A DNA stretch of 64,000 nucleotides. Origin: an uncultured Kordiimonas sp. (lineage in GTDB: Bacteria; Pseudomonadota; Alphaproteobacteria; Sphingomonadales; Kordiimonadaceae). The stretch spans positions 310,001 to 374,000 of the forward strand of contig CANNDZ010000001.1 in assembly GCA_947503575.1 (NCBI GenBank). The letters run 5' to 3'. The notes beneath the pieces were generated by a model that worked only from the letters and a program-made list of their open reading frames with translations, did not search any database and was not told the origin of the DNA. Made by a program: the position numbers and the translations under genes. This document shows positions 9,338 to 18,795 of the stretch, one piece after another. The first letter of the stretch is position 1. Every line of letters starts with the position of its first letter.

Positions 9338-10117
9338 ATGCGGATTATTACCTGGAACATTAATTCAGTGCGCGCACGCACCGGCATTGTTGAGCAGTTG
9401 GTTAAAACCTATGATCCGGACATTTTGTGCCTGCAGGAAACCAAAGTGCAGGACCATATGTTCCCAACCGGCTTTTTTGAGGATATTGGTCTGCCACACC
9501 TCGCCATTCATGGCCAAAAAAGCCATCACGGCGTCGCTACAGCTTCCAAAATGCCGTTTGAAGACAGCTTTAAAATCGACTGGTGCCAAAAGGGCGATGC
9601 GCGCCACATTGCTGTGAAGATCAATGGTGTGACCCTGCACAATTTTTATGTGCCCGCCGGCGGCGATGAACCCAACCCCGAAACCAACGACAAGTTCGCA
9701 CACAAACTTCAGTTTGTGGAAGAAATGACTAAATGGTCCAAGAGCCTGAAGGAGCCGTCTATCGTTGTTGGCGACTTGAATATTGCGCCGCATCCCGATG
9801 ATGTCTGGGATCACAAAAAGCTTTTGAAGGTGGTCTCTCATACGCCCATCGAAACGGATGGCATGATGCGGCTTATTGATGCCCATGGCTGGGTGGATGT
9901 TATGCGCGAGTTTACACCCGTTCCTGAAAAGCTATACAGCTGGTGGTCATACCGGGCACGGGACTGGTCCGCCGCTGACAAGGGTCGCCGCCTTGATCAC
10001 GTGTGGGTCAGTCCAAGCCTGAGGGACAAGCCAACCTACATGGAAGTAGCGCGCGACGCCAGAGGCTGGGAAAAGCCGTCTGACCACGCGCCAGTTATTG
10101 TCGATTTTGATTTCTAG
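9338..10117 (+). CDS. xth: Exodeoxyribonuclease III
   Basis: 259-residue AP endonuclease / 3'-5' exonuclease of base-excision repair. The endonuclease/exonuclease/phosphatase fold motifs are in order: WNINSVRA at the start, CLQETKVQD (metal-binding Glu, about 33), GDLNIAPHPDDVWD (about 147), RRLDHVWVS (about 218) and the final catalytic SDHAP (about 249). The start begins directly with the conserved MRIITWNIN; a GTG nine bases upstream is the alternative. It converges with the response regulator gene three bases downstream. Confidence 0.95.
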   Translation: MRIITWNINSVRARTGIVEQLVKTYDPDILCLQETKVQDHMFPTGFFEDIGLPHLAIHGQKSHHGVATASKMPFEDSFKIDWCQKGDARHIAVKINGVTLHNFYVPAGGDEPNPETNDKFAHKLQFVEEMTKWSKSLKEPSIVVGDLNIAPHPDDVWDHKKLLKVVSHTPIETDGMMRLIDAHGWVDVMREFTPVPEKLYSWWSYRARDWSAADKGRRLDHVWVSPSLRDKPTYMEVARDARGWEKPSDHAPVIVDFDF

Positions 10118-10120
10118 GGT

Positions 10121-10816
10121 TTAACCACCAAGGCCTTGCAGGCTGTAGCCACCTGGCTCTGTCACCAGAATCCGGCTGGCGCCTGTTTCGACCTCAATCT
10201 TCTGGCGCAGCCGGTACACATGCGTCTCCAGCGTGTGCGTAGTGACACCTGAGTTATACCCCCAAACCTCGGCGAGCAATTCTTCCCGGCCAACAGCCTT
10301 GCCGCCAGCGCGGTACAAGTACTTCAAGATGTTGGTTTCTTTTTCCGTCAGGCGGATTTTCTGGCCGTTTTCGCGCACTTCCAGAATTTTCGCTGATGGC
10401 TGGAATGTATAGGGGCCAATGTCGAACGTGGCGTCTTCGCTTTGCTCATACTGACGAAAGTGGGCGCGCACACGCGCTAGCAGCACATTAAAGCTAAATG
10501 GTTTGTGCACGTAATCGTTGGCACCAGCATCAAGGCCAAGAACCGTGTCGGCTTCGGTTACGTTCCCGGTCAGCATGAGGATTGGCACCGTAATGCCGTT
10601 TTTGCGGATGCGCTTGCAAAGCTCCCGGCCATCCATGTCCGGCAAGCCAACGTCCAGAATAATCATGTCCACCTGATTGTCGGCTAAAAACTCAAGTGCA
10701 TCAGCCGCGGTGCCGCGTTCTTCTGTTGTAAACTCTTCATATAGCGCCAATTGGTCCGCCAGGCCTTCCCGCAGGTCGATATCATCATCTACCAGCAACA
10801 GCTTTCTTCCCGACAT
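10121..10816 (-). CDS. OmpR/PhoB-family response regulator
   Basis: 231 residues. An N-terminal receiver domain has the acidic pocket LVDDD (9-13), phospho-acceptor Asp55 (ILDVGLPD), the switch Thr in MLTGN (about 83) and Lys105 in HKPFS. The C-terminal winged helix (about 130-228) has the typical THTLETHVYRLRQKIE recognition helix. All key residues are present, so it should be phosphorylatable. No histidine kinase lies next to it, so its partner and targets are unknown. It is transcribed away from ribA, with a 194-base intergenic region between them. Confidence 0.9.
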   Translation of the reverse strand: MSGRKLLLVDDDIDLREGLADQLALYEEFTTEERGTAADALEFLADNQVDMIILDVGLPDMDGRELCKRIRKNGITVPILMLTGNVTEADTVLGLDAGANDYVHKPFSFNVLLARVRAHFRQYEQSEDATFDIGPYTFQPSAKILEVRENGQKIRLTEKETNILKYLYRAGGKAVGREELLAEVWGYNSGVTTHTLETHVYRLRQKIEVETGASRILVTEPGGYSLQGLGG

Positions 10817-11010
10817 CGTCTAATCCCCTTGAACCGTTATCAATTGTTTACTTAGAACACGCAAAAAGCACCGTGTGTTTCCGTTTTCGGCACTGCGGCC
10901 TATATAGTGATCGTTGACAGTATATCTTATCACGGTCACTCACAATTGTTTGATCATTGCGCGAGCCTGTGACACAAGGCAAGCACTGGCTAAGGAAAAA
11001 GTTCGCCACT

Positions 11011-12108
11011 ATGACAAGCACGGAAAAACAGGAACAAAGCCAAATCATAGTCTCGCGCGCAGCCGATGAGCTGAGACGTGGTCGTCCTGTTGTAATTCAG
11101 GACGATAATGCCGACTTGCTGGTCCTGGCTGCGGACAACGCCAACGCCCAAACACTTGCTGTTTTTGATGCAATTGCCCCCGATAGTTTTGTCATGCTGA
11201 CCAATAATCGCGCCATGGCACTGAAGGTTGCCGGGGAAGACTGGCCCACCGTGCGCCTTGTTCGACCAACCTGGATGAAGGCAAATGATATTGCAGCGCT
11301 CGCTGATCCAACCTTGGATTTGTCGACCCCGCTCAAGGGGCCATTCAGGCGCATAAATCATGTGCCGACAAATCTGGATATTGCGTCGATTAAGCTCGCT
11401 AAGCTTGCGCACCTTTTACCGGCCGTTGTTGCCGCAGAAATCAATATGGCCGATATCGCAAGCCAGGACCTTATAGGTGTTCCCGCCATTGATGTTTTGA
11501 ATGCCGATATGGATCAGGCCGTTCTACTGCGCGAGGTGGCGTCAGCCCATGTTCCGCTTGCGGGTGCTGAAAACACCCGCCTGGTTGCCTTCAGGCCCCT
11601 TTCGGGCGGCGTGGAACATATTGCCATTATTATCGGTGACCCTGATCGCAGCACACCTGTACTTTTACGGGTACATAGCGAGTGTTTCACCGGTGACTTG
11701 TTGGGCTCGCTAAAGTGCGATTGCGGCGAGCAGTTGCGCGGCGCGATCGACACCATAAACCGTGAAAACGGCGGCATTGTATTATATATGGCGCAGGAAG
11801 GCCGCGGTATTGGCCTGATTTCCAAGTTAAAAGCATATGCTTTGCAGGATCAGGGATACGATACCGTTGATGCTAACACACGCCTTGGGTTTGAAGTGGA
11901 TGAACGTATTTTTGCCCCTGCGGCACAAATGTTAAAGGGTTTGGGTATAGGCTCTGTTCGCCTGATGACGAACAACCCTAACAAAGTTGAAGGCCTTGAG
12001 ACTTTTGGTATTGAGGTGGCAGAACGGGTTGCCCACAGTTTCCCTACCAACCCCCACAATGAACAGTATTTGGCGACCAAAAAATCCCGCACCGGGCACA
12101 TACTTTAG
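11011..12108 (+). CDS. ribA: GTP cyclohydrolase II with degenerate RibB-like N-terminal domain
   Basis: 365 residues. The C-terminal 200 residues are GTP cyclohydrolase II, the first step of riboflavin synthesis. The zinc-binding Cys set is CFTGDLLGSLKCDC (about 225-238), followed by the catalytic QEGRGIGL loop (about 262) and TNNPNK (about 320). The N-terminal part resembles the 3,4-dihydroxy-2-butanone-4-phosphate synthase half of RibBA. However, the acidic Arg/Glu motif needed for that activity is replaced by VVIQDDNADLLV, so it is probably non-catalytic. The start at 11011 follows an AAGGAAAAA site; an in-frame upstream extension of 18 codons is possible but has no better ribosome site. 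Confidence 0.88.
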   Translation: MTSTEKQEQSQIIVSRAADELRRGRPVVIQDDNADLLVLAADNANAQTLAVFDAIAPDSFVMLTNNRAMALKVAGEDWPTVRLVRPTWMKANDIAALADPTLDLSTPLKGPFRRINHVPTNLDIASIKLAKLAHLLPAVVAAEINMADIASQDLIGVPAIDVLNADMDQAVLLREVASAHVPLAGAENTRLVAFRPLSGGVEHIAIIIGDPDRSTPVLLRVHSECFTGDLLGSLKCDCGEQLRGAIDTINRENGGIVLYMAQEGRGIGLISKLKAYALQDQGYDTVDANTRLGFEVDERIFAPAAQMLKGLGIGSVRLMTNNPNKVEGLETFGIEVAERVAHSFPTNPHNEQYLATKKSRTGHIL

Positions 12109-12110
12109 CC

Positions 12111-12632
12111 ATGCAAACCTGGCGTGTCCTTCCAGACCTTGATGATGCGCGGCGCGGCCGCCTGGTCGGCCCTTTGACAGATGTCTGCTGTGCCCTTGGT
12201 CGGTCAGGGGTTACCCCAGAAGGAGAAAAACGCGAGGGGGACGGCAAAACACCCGCAGGTCGTTATCCTTTGCGCCGTGTTTTCTACAGACCAGACAGAG
12301 TGCCTGAACCTGTCACTCAATTGTCTGCAACAGCCTTGACGCCGCAAATGGGGTGGTGCGACGATCCTGATAGCGCACAGTATAACCAGTTTGTTCAGTT
12401 GCCGTTTAATGGTGGCCACGAAAAACTTTGGCGGAATGATTGTCTGTATGACCTTGTGTTGGTGATTGGCCACAACGATGACCCACCCCGCCCCGGCGGT
12501 GGTAGTGCCATTTTCGTTCATGTTGCAAAAGAAGGCTTCAAGCCGACCGAAGGGTGCGTTGCGCTTAAAGCACCATCTTTGGTTTCATTGCTTCGCTTGG
12601 CAAAACCAACAGATCAGATTCAGATTGGTTAG
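12111..12632 (+). CDS. YkuD-type L,D-transpeptidase family protein
   Basis: 173 residues with the YkuD catalytic signature: His in IFVHVAKEGF (about 136), then TEGCVAL with the nucleophilic Cys (about 149). Also visible is the family's GDGKTPAGRYPL segment near residue 45. There is no signal peptide. This compact form (DUF-like YkuD, close to YafK-like or ErfK-type proteins) may act on peptidoglycan if exported by another route, or on another substrate. It starts two bases after the ribA stop, so it is very likely co-transcribed with ribA. Confidence 0.8.
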   Translation: MQTWRVLPDLDDARRGRLVGPLTDVCCALGRSGVTPEGEKREGDGKTPAGRYPLRRVFYRPDRVPEPVTQLSATALTPQMGWCDDPDSAQYNQFVQLPFNGGHEKLWRNDCLYDLVLVIGHNDDPPRPGGGSAIFVHVAKEGFKPTEGCVALKAPSLVSLLRLAKPTDQIQIG

Positions 12633-12662
12633 CTCTCACAGGGTGGTCACACCACATCAAAC

Positions 12663-13331
12663 CTAGCCACTGTAATCCCGCTCACCAAATATTGCCGTGC
12701 CCACGCGAATATCCGTCGCACCCATGGCCGCAGCAAGCGCATAATCGCCGCTCATACCCATCGAAAGTTTTGACAACCCTTCCTGATTGGCTAGTTTCTT
12801 TAGTAAGGCAAAATGAAGCGACGGGTCGTCACCTGATGGCGGGATGCACATCAAACCCACAACATTCAGACCCAAAGACAAGCTATCCGCGTGCAGCTCT
12901 GACAGACCTTTCACCAAAACACCGCCCTTTTGAGGCTCCGCCCCGGTGTTTACCTGAAGGTAAACGGGAAGAGTTTTGTTTTGCTGTTTCATTTCTTTGG
13001 CCAGCGCCCGCGCCAACTTTACGCGGTCTACCGATTGAATCTCATCAAACAGTTCAACAGCCTTTGCGGCCTTATTGGTTTGAAGGCTGCCAATCAATGA
13101 GAGCTGAACATCGGGATACTCTTTTTTGAGGCTAACCCAGCGCTCTTCAGCTTCCTGCACTCTGTTTTCACCAAACTGTCTGTGTCCGTGTTCCAGTGCT
13201 GCCAGAACCCTTTCTTTTGGCTGTACTTTTGAAACAGCAATCAAACGAGGGTTTGCCACCGGGACGCCCACATGCTTGCACATACGGGCAATCTCCTGGT
13301 CTATGGCTTTGATGTTATCAGCGATGGACAT
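12663..13331 (-). CDS. YggS-family pyridoxal-phosphate homeostasis protein
   Basis: 222 residues. TIM-barrel, PLP-binding protein of the YggS/PROSC family that helps balance vitamin B6 and amino-acid pools. The PLP lysine is in IAVSKVQP (about residue 35). Other family markers are FGENRVQEA (about 53), HLIGSLQTNKA-like SLIGSLQTNKA (about 81), and the phosphate-binding SMGMSGDYALA with IRVGTAIFG at the end. Full length and intact. Divergent from the ThiE-like gene, which starts 60 bases away. Confidence 0.92.
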   Translation of the reverse strand: MSIADNIKAIDQEIARMCKHVGVPVANPRLIAVSKVQPKERVLAALEHGHRQFGENRVQEAEERWVSLKKEYPDVQLSLIGSLQTNKAAKAVELFDEIQSVDRVKLARALAKEMKQQNKTLPVYLQVNTGAEPQKGGVLVKGLSELHADSLSLGLNVVGLMCIPPSGDDPSLHFALLKKLANQEGLSKLSMGMSGDYALAAAMGATDIRVGTAIFGERDYSG

Positions 13332-13390
13332 GCGGCACTCTCCTGCAGTGAACCGTTTGGGCTCTGCTTCCTATGTGCTAGGAAGCAGCT

Positions 13391-13993
13391 ATGGTCAAGT
13401 TTTCGACAGTAAAAGTTGGGACTGCTGCAGCGCGAAGGCTGCGCGTGCGAGCAGGTGTTGATAAGCTGGTCTTTATAACGGATGCCAACCGCATGGCTGA
13501 CCCCTTGAACGCCATCAGGCGGCTCCCTGCCGGGTCCCTCGTTATCCTCAGGGATTATGACCATCTAAACCGCCCGCAGCTTGCTAAAGAGGTTTCCGGT
13601 ATATGTCGTCAGGTTGGGTGCTGGTTTGTGGTGGCGGGTGATGTGTCGCTTGCTCGGAAAACAGGTGCGGACGGCCTTCACTTGCCAGAATACATGCTGC
13701 GCCAGCCCCCTCTCTGTTGGCACGGGTTTCGTTTTCTGACGGCGGCATGCCACAATCGACAATCCCTAGAGCGCGCGCGCCGTCTTGGTGTTGATTTGGC
13801 GTTGGTGTCACCGGTTTTTCCGACACAAAGCCACCCCGGGAAAACGGGCCTTGGTATACACCGCTTTGCGCGGTTGATTGAACATGCCGGGTTGCCTGTC
13901 GCAGCGCTGGGTGGGGTTTCGCGTGAAACAGCGGGGTACCTGCAAGGCATTAAGATTGCAGCAGTAGCAGGCATTTCAGGGATTTTAGATTAG
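13391..13993 (+). CDS. ThiE/TenI-like thiamine phosphate synthase family protein
   Basis: 200-residue TIM-barrel protein of the ThiE/TenI group. It keeps GADGLHLPE (about 95), the CHNRQSLERARRLGVDLALVSPVF segment, a TQSHPGKTGLG phosphate loop and VAALGGV near the end. ThiE condenses the thiazole and pyrimidine units of thiamine. The N-terminal pyrimidine-binding Arg/Gln pattern is only partly visible (VILRDYD in place of a classic QLRxK), so it may be a TenI-type paralogue rather than the synthase. The start has AGGAAG upstream. Its stop overlaps the convergent porin-like gene by three bases. Confidence 0.75.
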   Translation: MVKFSTVKVGTAAARRLRVRAGVDKLVFITDANRMADPLNAIRRLPAGSLVILRDYDHLNRPQLAKEVSGICRQVGCWFVVAGDVSLARKTGADGLHLPEYMLRQPPLCWHGFRFLTAACHNRQSLERARRLGVDLALVSPVFPTQSHPGKTGLGIHRFARLIEHAGLPVAALGGVSRETAGYLQGIKIAAVAGISGILD

Positions 13994-14868
13994 AAACGCA
14001 GTCGCCCGCCCAGGAAGAACATCTGGGATGTATCAATTTCCTGCGCTGTTTTAAATTTCTGGCCGTAATCATAATATCGTACGCCGCCGGTCAAGCCGAT
14101 CCGCTCGCTAAACCGATAGCTGGCACCCAGTTCATAAGAAATAACGTTTCGAGCGTCATTTTCGATACCGTAAAGGTCTGATCCTTCGGTGTATTCACTC
14201 ATGGCAATCCGTGCAGACCAGCTGGTTGCCTGATATGAGAAGCCCGCTTCATACCCTTCAAGGTCTCTGGCAAAGGTGCCGCTGTGCCGCATTAACGACG
14301 CGTCTACCCCAAAGCCGGAGTATCCAAGCGACACGCCTGCCCTGTATTGTGTTTCCGCTTGCCCTGCGTCTGCAAAACCAGATGTGGCCGACAAGCCCTG
14401 TAATGACAGACGGTATTGGCTTTCCAGCGCAATTTCAAAACCACGATTGCCTGAGTCGCCGGTCTTGTCGCCGCCAAAGCTCATGCCAACTCTGCTGCTG
14501 GCATCAAATAAGTCCTGGGTGTAGGCACCCCGAACCGCACCGGTTGGTGCTAAAAGCGATGAGAAATCAGGACGGCTTGCCAGCTCACCATCCGGTTTGG
14601 CTAGCTGAGGCCGCGAATCACTTAAAGATAAAAACCCTGTATCATCTGAGCCAGTTTCCCCGCTTAAGCTTAGGTCTAGGCCTTTAAGGCGGCTGTTTTT
14701 ATCGTCTTTTGCGCCAAGTCGCTGCTGCGCAATTTGTTCAGAAATAAACAGATCAAGGCTTTGCAGAAAACCGCTGGATTCAAAACGTGTTTTATCATCT
14801 GCAGCCGAAGCAGCAGATGCGCTTGCAAGAGCAAGCACAGATAATCCGTATTTGATCAGCGTCTTCAC
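13990..14868 (-). CDS. Putative outer-membrane beta-barrel protein
   Basis: 292 residues. A signal peptide with a clear cleavage site (ASA before ADDKTRF, about residue 22) is followed by a polar Ser/Asp-rich region (about 30-110). The C-terminal half has alternating amphipathic beta strands (e.g. YRAGVSLGYSGFGVDAS, WSARIAMSEYT, GLTGGVRYYDYG) and ends in ...GGRLRF, the terminal Phe used by the BAM machinery. This is the pattern of a small porin-like barrel. The family is not recognised and the cargo is unknown. Transcribed divergently from the DUF3576 lipoprotein. Confidence 0.65.
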   Translation of the reverse strand: MKTLIKYGLSVLALASASAASAADDKTRFESSGFLQSLDLFISEQIAQQRLGAKDDKNSRLKGLDLSLSGETGSDDTGFLSLSDSRPQLAKPDGELASRPDFSSLLAPTGAVRGAYTQDLFDASSRVGMSFGGDKTGDSGNRGFEIALESQYRLSLQGLSATSGFADAGQAETQYRAGVSLGYSGFGVDASLMRHSGTFARDLEGYEAGFSYQATSWSARIAMSEYTEGSDLYGIENDARNVISYELGASYRFSERIGLTGGVRYYDYGQKFKTAQEIDTSQMFFLGGRLRF

Positions 14869-15117
14869 GTTCAGATTGCCATCCCATTCTGCAACTATGG
14901 CTGCACTAATCCTACTCTAAAGGTATGGACACTTTATTAAAGATCGCAAGCCCTTCTGGCTTTTTTGCGATGAAATGTGTCTCTCTCGCCACTATTTGAA
15001 CCTTTTTCGGGCTGGTCAGCGCCACTTGCGCTCGCTATAAGGCGCAATTGACATACAACTGGCATCAAGTTTGTCAGTGTTTGAAAGATAGATTTTGTTT
15101 CAAGAGCGGAACTCAGC

Positions 15118-15546
15118 ATGATTCGATTTGCCCGAACGGCAGTAGCTTTCACACTTGCCTTAACGCTTGGTGCCTGCGGTATTTTTGGTGGTGATGAAGA
15201 CCAGGAGTTTGGCCCAATCACCACATCAATTGGGGTGAACGGTTATCTGTGGTCAGCAACACTTGATACTTTGCATTTCATGCCAATTGACAATGCCTAC
15301 CCCAGTTCAGCAGCCATTATCACGGATTGGTTTTCAACTGCCGATGCCCCGGATGAGCGTGTTAAGGTGGCTGTATACTTCCGGTCAGAAACACTGAGAT
15401 CAGATGGTGTGAAAGTGAATGTAGTGCGCCAGCAAAAGCAGGATGATAATTGGCTGACAGTACCCGTGCAGGCAGCCACAGCGCTGCAAATTGAAGAAGC
15501 GATCCTGTCGCGCGCCAGAGTGCTAAAAATCGAAGCAGAGGGCTAG
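15118..15546 (+). CDS. DUF3576 family lipoprotein
   Basis: 142 residues with a lipoprotein signal peptide and lipobox LGAC (Cys about residue 20). The body contains the DUF3576 core, including GVNGYLWSATLDTL and WFSTADAPDERVKVAVYF, and ends with EEAILSRARVLKIEA. The family is almost confined to Alphaproteobacteria and sits just upstream of leuS, as here; its role is unknown but envelope-related by location. The leuS gene follows after 97 bases containing a GC-rich hairpin. Confidence 0.85.
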   Translation: MIRFARTAVAFTLALTLGACGIFGGDEDQEFGPITTSIGVNGYLWSATLDTLHFMPIDNAYPSSAAIITDWFSTADAPDERVKVAVYFRSETLRSDGVKVNVVRQQKQDDNWLTVPVQAATALQIEEAILSRARVLKIEAEG

Positions 15547-15586
15547 GGCCCGCCTTCATCCACTCCGTACCCCGGTATATTTGAAG

Positions 15587-15613
15587 TGCGCGCCAGATTA
15601 ATTCGGGCGCGCA
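15587..15613. terminator. GC-rich hairpin between DUF3576 gene and leuS
   Basis: An 8-bp perfect inverted repeat, TGCGCGCC and GGCGCGCA, with an 11-base loop, followed by TTTACATTTT. It could be a weak intrinsic terminator for the lipoprotein gene or an mRNA-processing hairpin in a shared leuS transcript. The following T run is imperfect. Confidence 0.4.
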
Positions 15614-15643
15614 TTTACATTTTAAGCAAGTTGAGAAACCAGA

Positions 15644-18220
15644 ATGTCACGCTACAACGCCAAAGCAACAGAGGCCAAATGGCAAAAGATTTGGTCGGAA
15701 GATAACACCTTCCAGACCAACAACAATTCTGACAAGCCAAAATATTATGTGCTTGAAATGTTTCCCTACCCCTCTGGCCGTGTGCATGTTGGGCATGTGC
15801 GCAATTACACCATGGGTGACGTGGTCGCGCGGTATCGTCGGGCACAGGGATACGAGGTGATGCATCCCATGGGCTGGGACGCTTTTGGTATGCCGGCGGA
15901 AAATGCAGCGATGGAGCGCAAGGTTCACCCGGCGGACTGGACTTACGACAATATTGCCAACATGCGTAAGCAGCTTAAAAATGTTGGCTTGGCTATTGAC
16001 TGGGGCCGGGAGTTTGCAACATGCGACCCGGAATACTATGGCCAGGAACAACAGATATTTATTGATTTTTATAATGCTGGCCTGGTTTACCGCAAGGAGA
16101 GCTGGGTCAACTGGGACCCCGTTGACAATACTGTTTTGGCAAATGAACAGGTGATCGACGGCAAGGGGTGGCGGTCCGGCGCCGAAGTAGAGCGCCGCAA
16201 GTTAAGCCAATGGTTCCTGAAAATTACCGATTTTGGCGATGAGCTTCTTGAGGGCCTGAGCACTCTGGAGCGTTGGCCTGATAAAGTACGCCTGATGCAG
16301 GAAAACTGGATTGGTCGGTCTGAGGGCTTGAAGTTTAATTTCGACGTTGTTAATGCGCCGGATGGCATTGACGCCAAGTTGCCTGTTTATACGACACGGC
16401 CGGATACAATTTTTGGCGCCAGTTTCTGTGCCATTTCGGCTGACCACCCAATTGCTGCAAGCTTGGCCCAGAACAATCCCGATATTGCGGCTTTCATAGA
16501 GGAATGTCGCCAAACCGGCACAACGGAAGAAGCGATCGAAAAGGCTGAGAAAAAGGGCTTTAATACCGGTTTGAAGGTGCAACACCCTTTTGACCCTGAT
16601 TGGGAACTTCCGGTCTATATTGCCAACTTTGTGTTGATGGATTACGGCACCGGCGCGATTTTCGCCTGCCCGGCGGGTGATCAGCGGGACCTTGATTTCG
16701 CCCGCAAATATGACCTTCCGGTGTTGCCGATTGTCCTCCCAAACGGTGAAGATGCTGCGACATTTAAAATTGGTGATGAGGCTTACACAGGCCCTGGCAC
16801 CATGTTTAATTCCCGCTTTCTTGATGGCATGGATGCCAAGTATGCGCTCGCTGCTGTTATTGACCGGGCCGAGAAAGAAGGCTGGGGTGAGCGTACAGTT
16901 AATTTCCGCCTGCGGGACTGGGGTGTGTCGCGTCAGCGATATTGGGGCACGCCTATACCATTTGTGCATTGTGATGACTGTGGCGTAGTGCCCGTCAAGT
17001 CTGAAGACCTGCCTGTTAAACTGCCGGACGATGTCTCTTTCGATACCCCAGGCAATCCGCTTGAGCATCACCCGACCTGGAAAAATACAAGCTGTCCATC
17101 TTGCGGCAAGCCAGCGCGCCGCGAAACGGACACCATGGACACGTTTGTTGATTCTTCATGGTATTTTTTGCGGTTCTGCACACCCGATGCGGATGAGCCA
17201 TTTGATAGTGAAACGGTTGATGAATGGATGCCGGTTAACCAGTATATCGGCGGCGTTGAGCACGCTATTTTGCACCTGTTGTATGCACGGTTTTTCACCC
17301 GTGCCTTGAAGAAAGTTGGCCGCACCAAAATCGAGGAACCTTTCGAGGGACTGTTCACACAAGGCATGGTCAATCATGTCACCTACAAAGATACAGACGG
17401 TGAATGGGTGTTCCCTGAACTTATCCGCAAAAAGGATGACGGTAGCCTGTTCCGCTCTGATTCTGGCCTGTCGGTTAGTGAAGGCCGCATCGAAAAAATG
17501 TCCAAGTCGAAACGCAACGTGGTCGACCCGGATGATATTATCGATCAGTACGGCGCTGATACGGCGCGTTGGTTTGTGCTCTCGGACAGCCCACCTGAGC
17601 GCGACCTTTTGTGGACTGAGGCGGGTATTGAAGGGGCCTGGCGTTTTGTACAGCGCATATACCGGATGGTTGAAGGCCCTGCCATGGCGCTTGCGCCTCC
17701 AGGGGCTGGGGTGCCAACCTCTTTATCTGACGCGGCGACAGCGCTCCGGAAAGTAACGCATAAAACCATCAAGGGCGTGACAGCAGATATTGAAAACCTG
17801 CATTTCAACAAAGCTGTTGCCCGGCTGTATGAATTTGCGAACGCTATCAGCGGCGTTAAAGCCTGCGATGGAATGCCGGAGGTTCTGCGCGAAGCGACGG
17901 AAACACTGGTGTTGCTGGTTGGTCCCGCTATGCCGCATCTTGCCGAGGAGATGTGGACCAAGCTTGGCCACGAAACGCTGGTAGCAAACACCGCCTGGCC
18001 TGAGGCGATTGAATCGCTCACGGTCGACTCGACCGTGAAAATGGCTGTGCAGGTTAATGGCAAAGTGCGAGACACAATTGAGGTTGCCAAAGACATGGAT
18101 AAATCTGCCGTGGAGGAAATTGCGCTTGCGCTGCCCGCTGTTCAGAAGTTCACTGACGGGAATACGGTGCGCAAGGTAATTGTCGTGCCGGGGCGGATCG
18201 TTAATATTGTTGCAAACTGA
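15644..18220 (+). CDS. leuS: Leucyl-tRNA synthetase
   Basis: 858-residue class I aminoacyl-tRNA synthetase charging tRNA-Leu. The HIGH motif appears as HVGH (48-51) in [19 protein letters not shown], and the KMSKS loop is intact (about 618-622, followed by KRNV). A CP1 editing domain is present between them (with [12 protein letters not shown] about 250). Paired Cys (CDDCG ... CPSCG, about 445-490) form the zinc-binding ZN1 region. Length is normal. The stop codon overlaps the start of lptE by one base (TGATG), so translation is coupled. Confidence 0.98.
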   Translation: MSRYNAKATEAKWQKIWSEDNTFQTNNNSDKPKYYVLEMFPYPSGRVHVGHVRNYTMGDVVARYRRAQGYEVMHPMGWDAFGMPAENAAMERKVHPADWTYDNIANMRKQLKNVGLAIDWGREFATCDPEYYGQEQQIFIDFYNAGLVYRKESWVNWDPVDNTVLANEQVIDGKGWRSGAEVERRKLSQWFLKITDFGDELLEGLSTLERWPDKVRLMQENWIGRSEGLKFNFDVVNAPDGIDAKLPVYTTRPDTIFGASFCAISADHPIAASLAQNNPDIAAFIEECRQTGTTEEAIEKAEKKGFNTGLKVQHPFDPDWELPVYIANFVLMDYGTGAIFACPAGDQRDLDFARKYDLPVLPIVLPNGEDAATFKIGDEAYTGPGTMFNSRFLDGMDAKYALAAVIDRAEKEGWGERTVNFRLRDWGVSRQRYWGTPIPFVHCDDCGVVPVKSEDLPVKLPDDVSFDTPGNPLEHHPTWKNTSCPSCGKPARRETDTMDTFVDSSWYFLRFCTPDADEPFDSETVDEWMPVNQYIGGVEHAILHLLYARFFTRALKKVGRTKIEEPFEGLFTQGMVNHVTYKDTDGEWVFPELIRKKDDGSLFRSDSGLSVSEGRIEKMSKSKRNVVDPDDIIDQYGADTARWFVLSDSPPERDLLWTEAGIEGAWRFVQRIYRMVEGPAMALAPPGAGVPTSLSDAATALRKVTHKTIKGVTADIENLHFNKAVARLYEFANAISGVKACDGMPEVLREATETLVLLVGPAMPHLAEEMWTKLGHETLVANTAWPEAIESLTVDSTVKMAVQVNGKVRDTIEVAKDMDKSAVEEIALALPAVQKFTDGNTVRKVIVVPGRIVNIVAN

Positions 18221-18795
18221 TGGGCAAGTTAATGGGCATATCAACCAGACTTTTGCGTATCATACCCGTTTTACTGCTGGCGGCCTGCGGGTTTCAGCCG
18301 CTGTATGAAGCTGACGGGTCGTCAGCCGAAATGCAAACCATGCTCTCGGGCGTTGAGGTTGGGCCGATACCTGACAGACTGGGACAAATCATGCGCAACA
18401 GGCTTGTCTCCCGTCTGAATGCCGGTGCCAGACCCGAGTACCGCCTGGATGTCGTGCTGGACCAAAACAGTGAAACATTTGGTGTTCGCCCGGATACCGC
18501 AACGACGCAGGAACAACTGACTATCAATGCTTTTGTGCGGCTCGTCTCTCTGGACGGCGATGATATGCTGTTTGAAGAGGACTTTCGCGCCCGCACATCG
18601 TTTGATCTTGTCCTCTCTGACTTTGCAACGGTATCCCAGCGGGAAGATGCCGCGCAGCGCTTGGCGCTTGATTTGGCTGAACGTATCCACAGGCGTCTGG
18701 CGCTGTATTTTGCCCAGTCAAAAAATTCACAGGCCAAAGCCCCACAACCTAATGCCAAAGAACCCACTGCCGGGGACCTAGAAAACCCCCAATGA
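18220..18795 (+). CDS. lptE: LPS-assembly lipoprotein LptE
   Basis: 191 residues. A lipoprotein signal with lipobox LAAC (Cys about 24) is followed by the LptE hallmark CGFQPLY. The domain continues with a VGPIPDRLGQIMRNRLVSRL helix and a beta-rich body. LptE plugs the LptD barrel that inserts lipopolysaccharide into the outer leaflet. The 3' end is an Ala/Pro/Lys-rich tail. Position between leuS and holA is conserved in Proteobacteria. Overlaps leuS by one base and holA by four (ATGA), making one translationally coupled unit. Confidence 0.92.
   Translation: MGKLMGISTRLLRIIPVLLLAACGFQPLYEADGSSAEMQTMLSGVEVGPIPDRLGQIMRNRLVSRLNAGARPEYRLDVVLDQNSETFGVRPDTATTQEQLTINAFVRLVSLDGDDMLFEEDFRARTSFDLVLSDFATVSQREDAAQRLALDLAERIHRRLALYFAQSKNSQAKAPQPNAKEPTAGDLENPQ

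Noticed and set aside
9365-9886. Minus-strand open frame of 173 codons opposite xth
   Set aside because: xth is certain on the plus strand; the antisense product resembles nothing and has no ribosome site.
16202-17071. Long minus-strand open frame inside leuS (289 codons)
   Set aside because: Lies wholly within leuS, an unambiguous gene on the other strand; the translation has no recognisable motif. Shadow frame.
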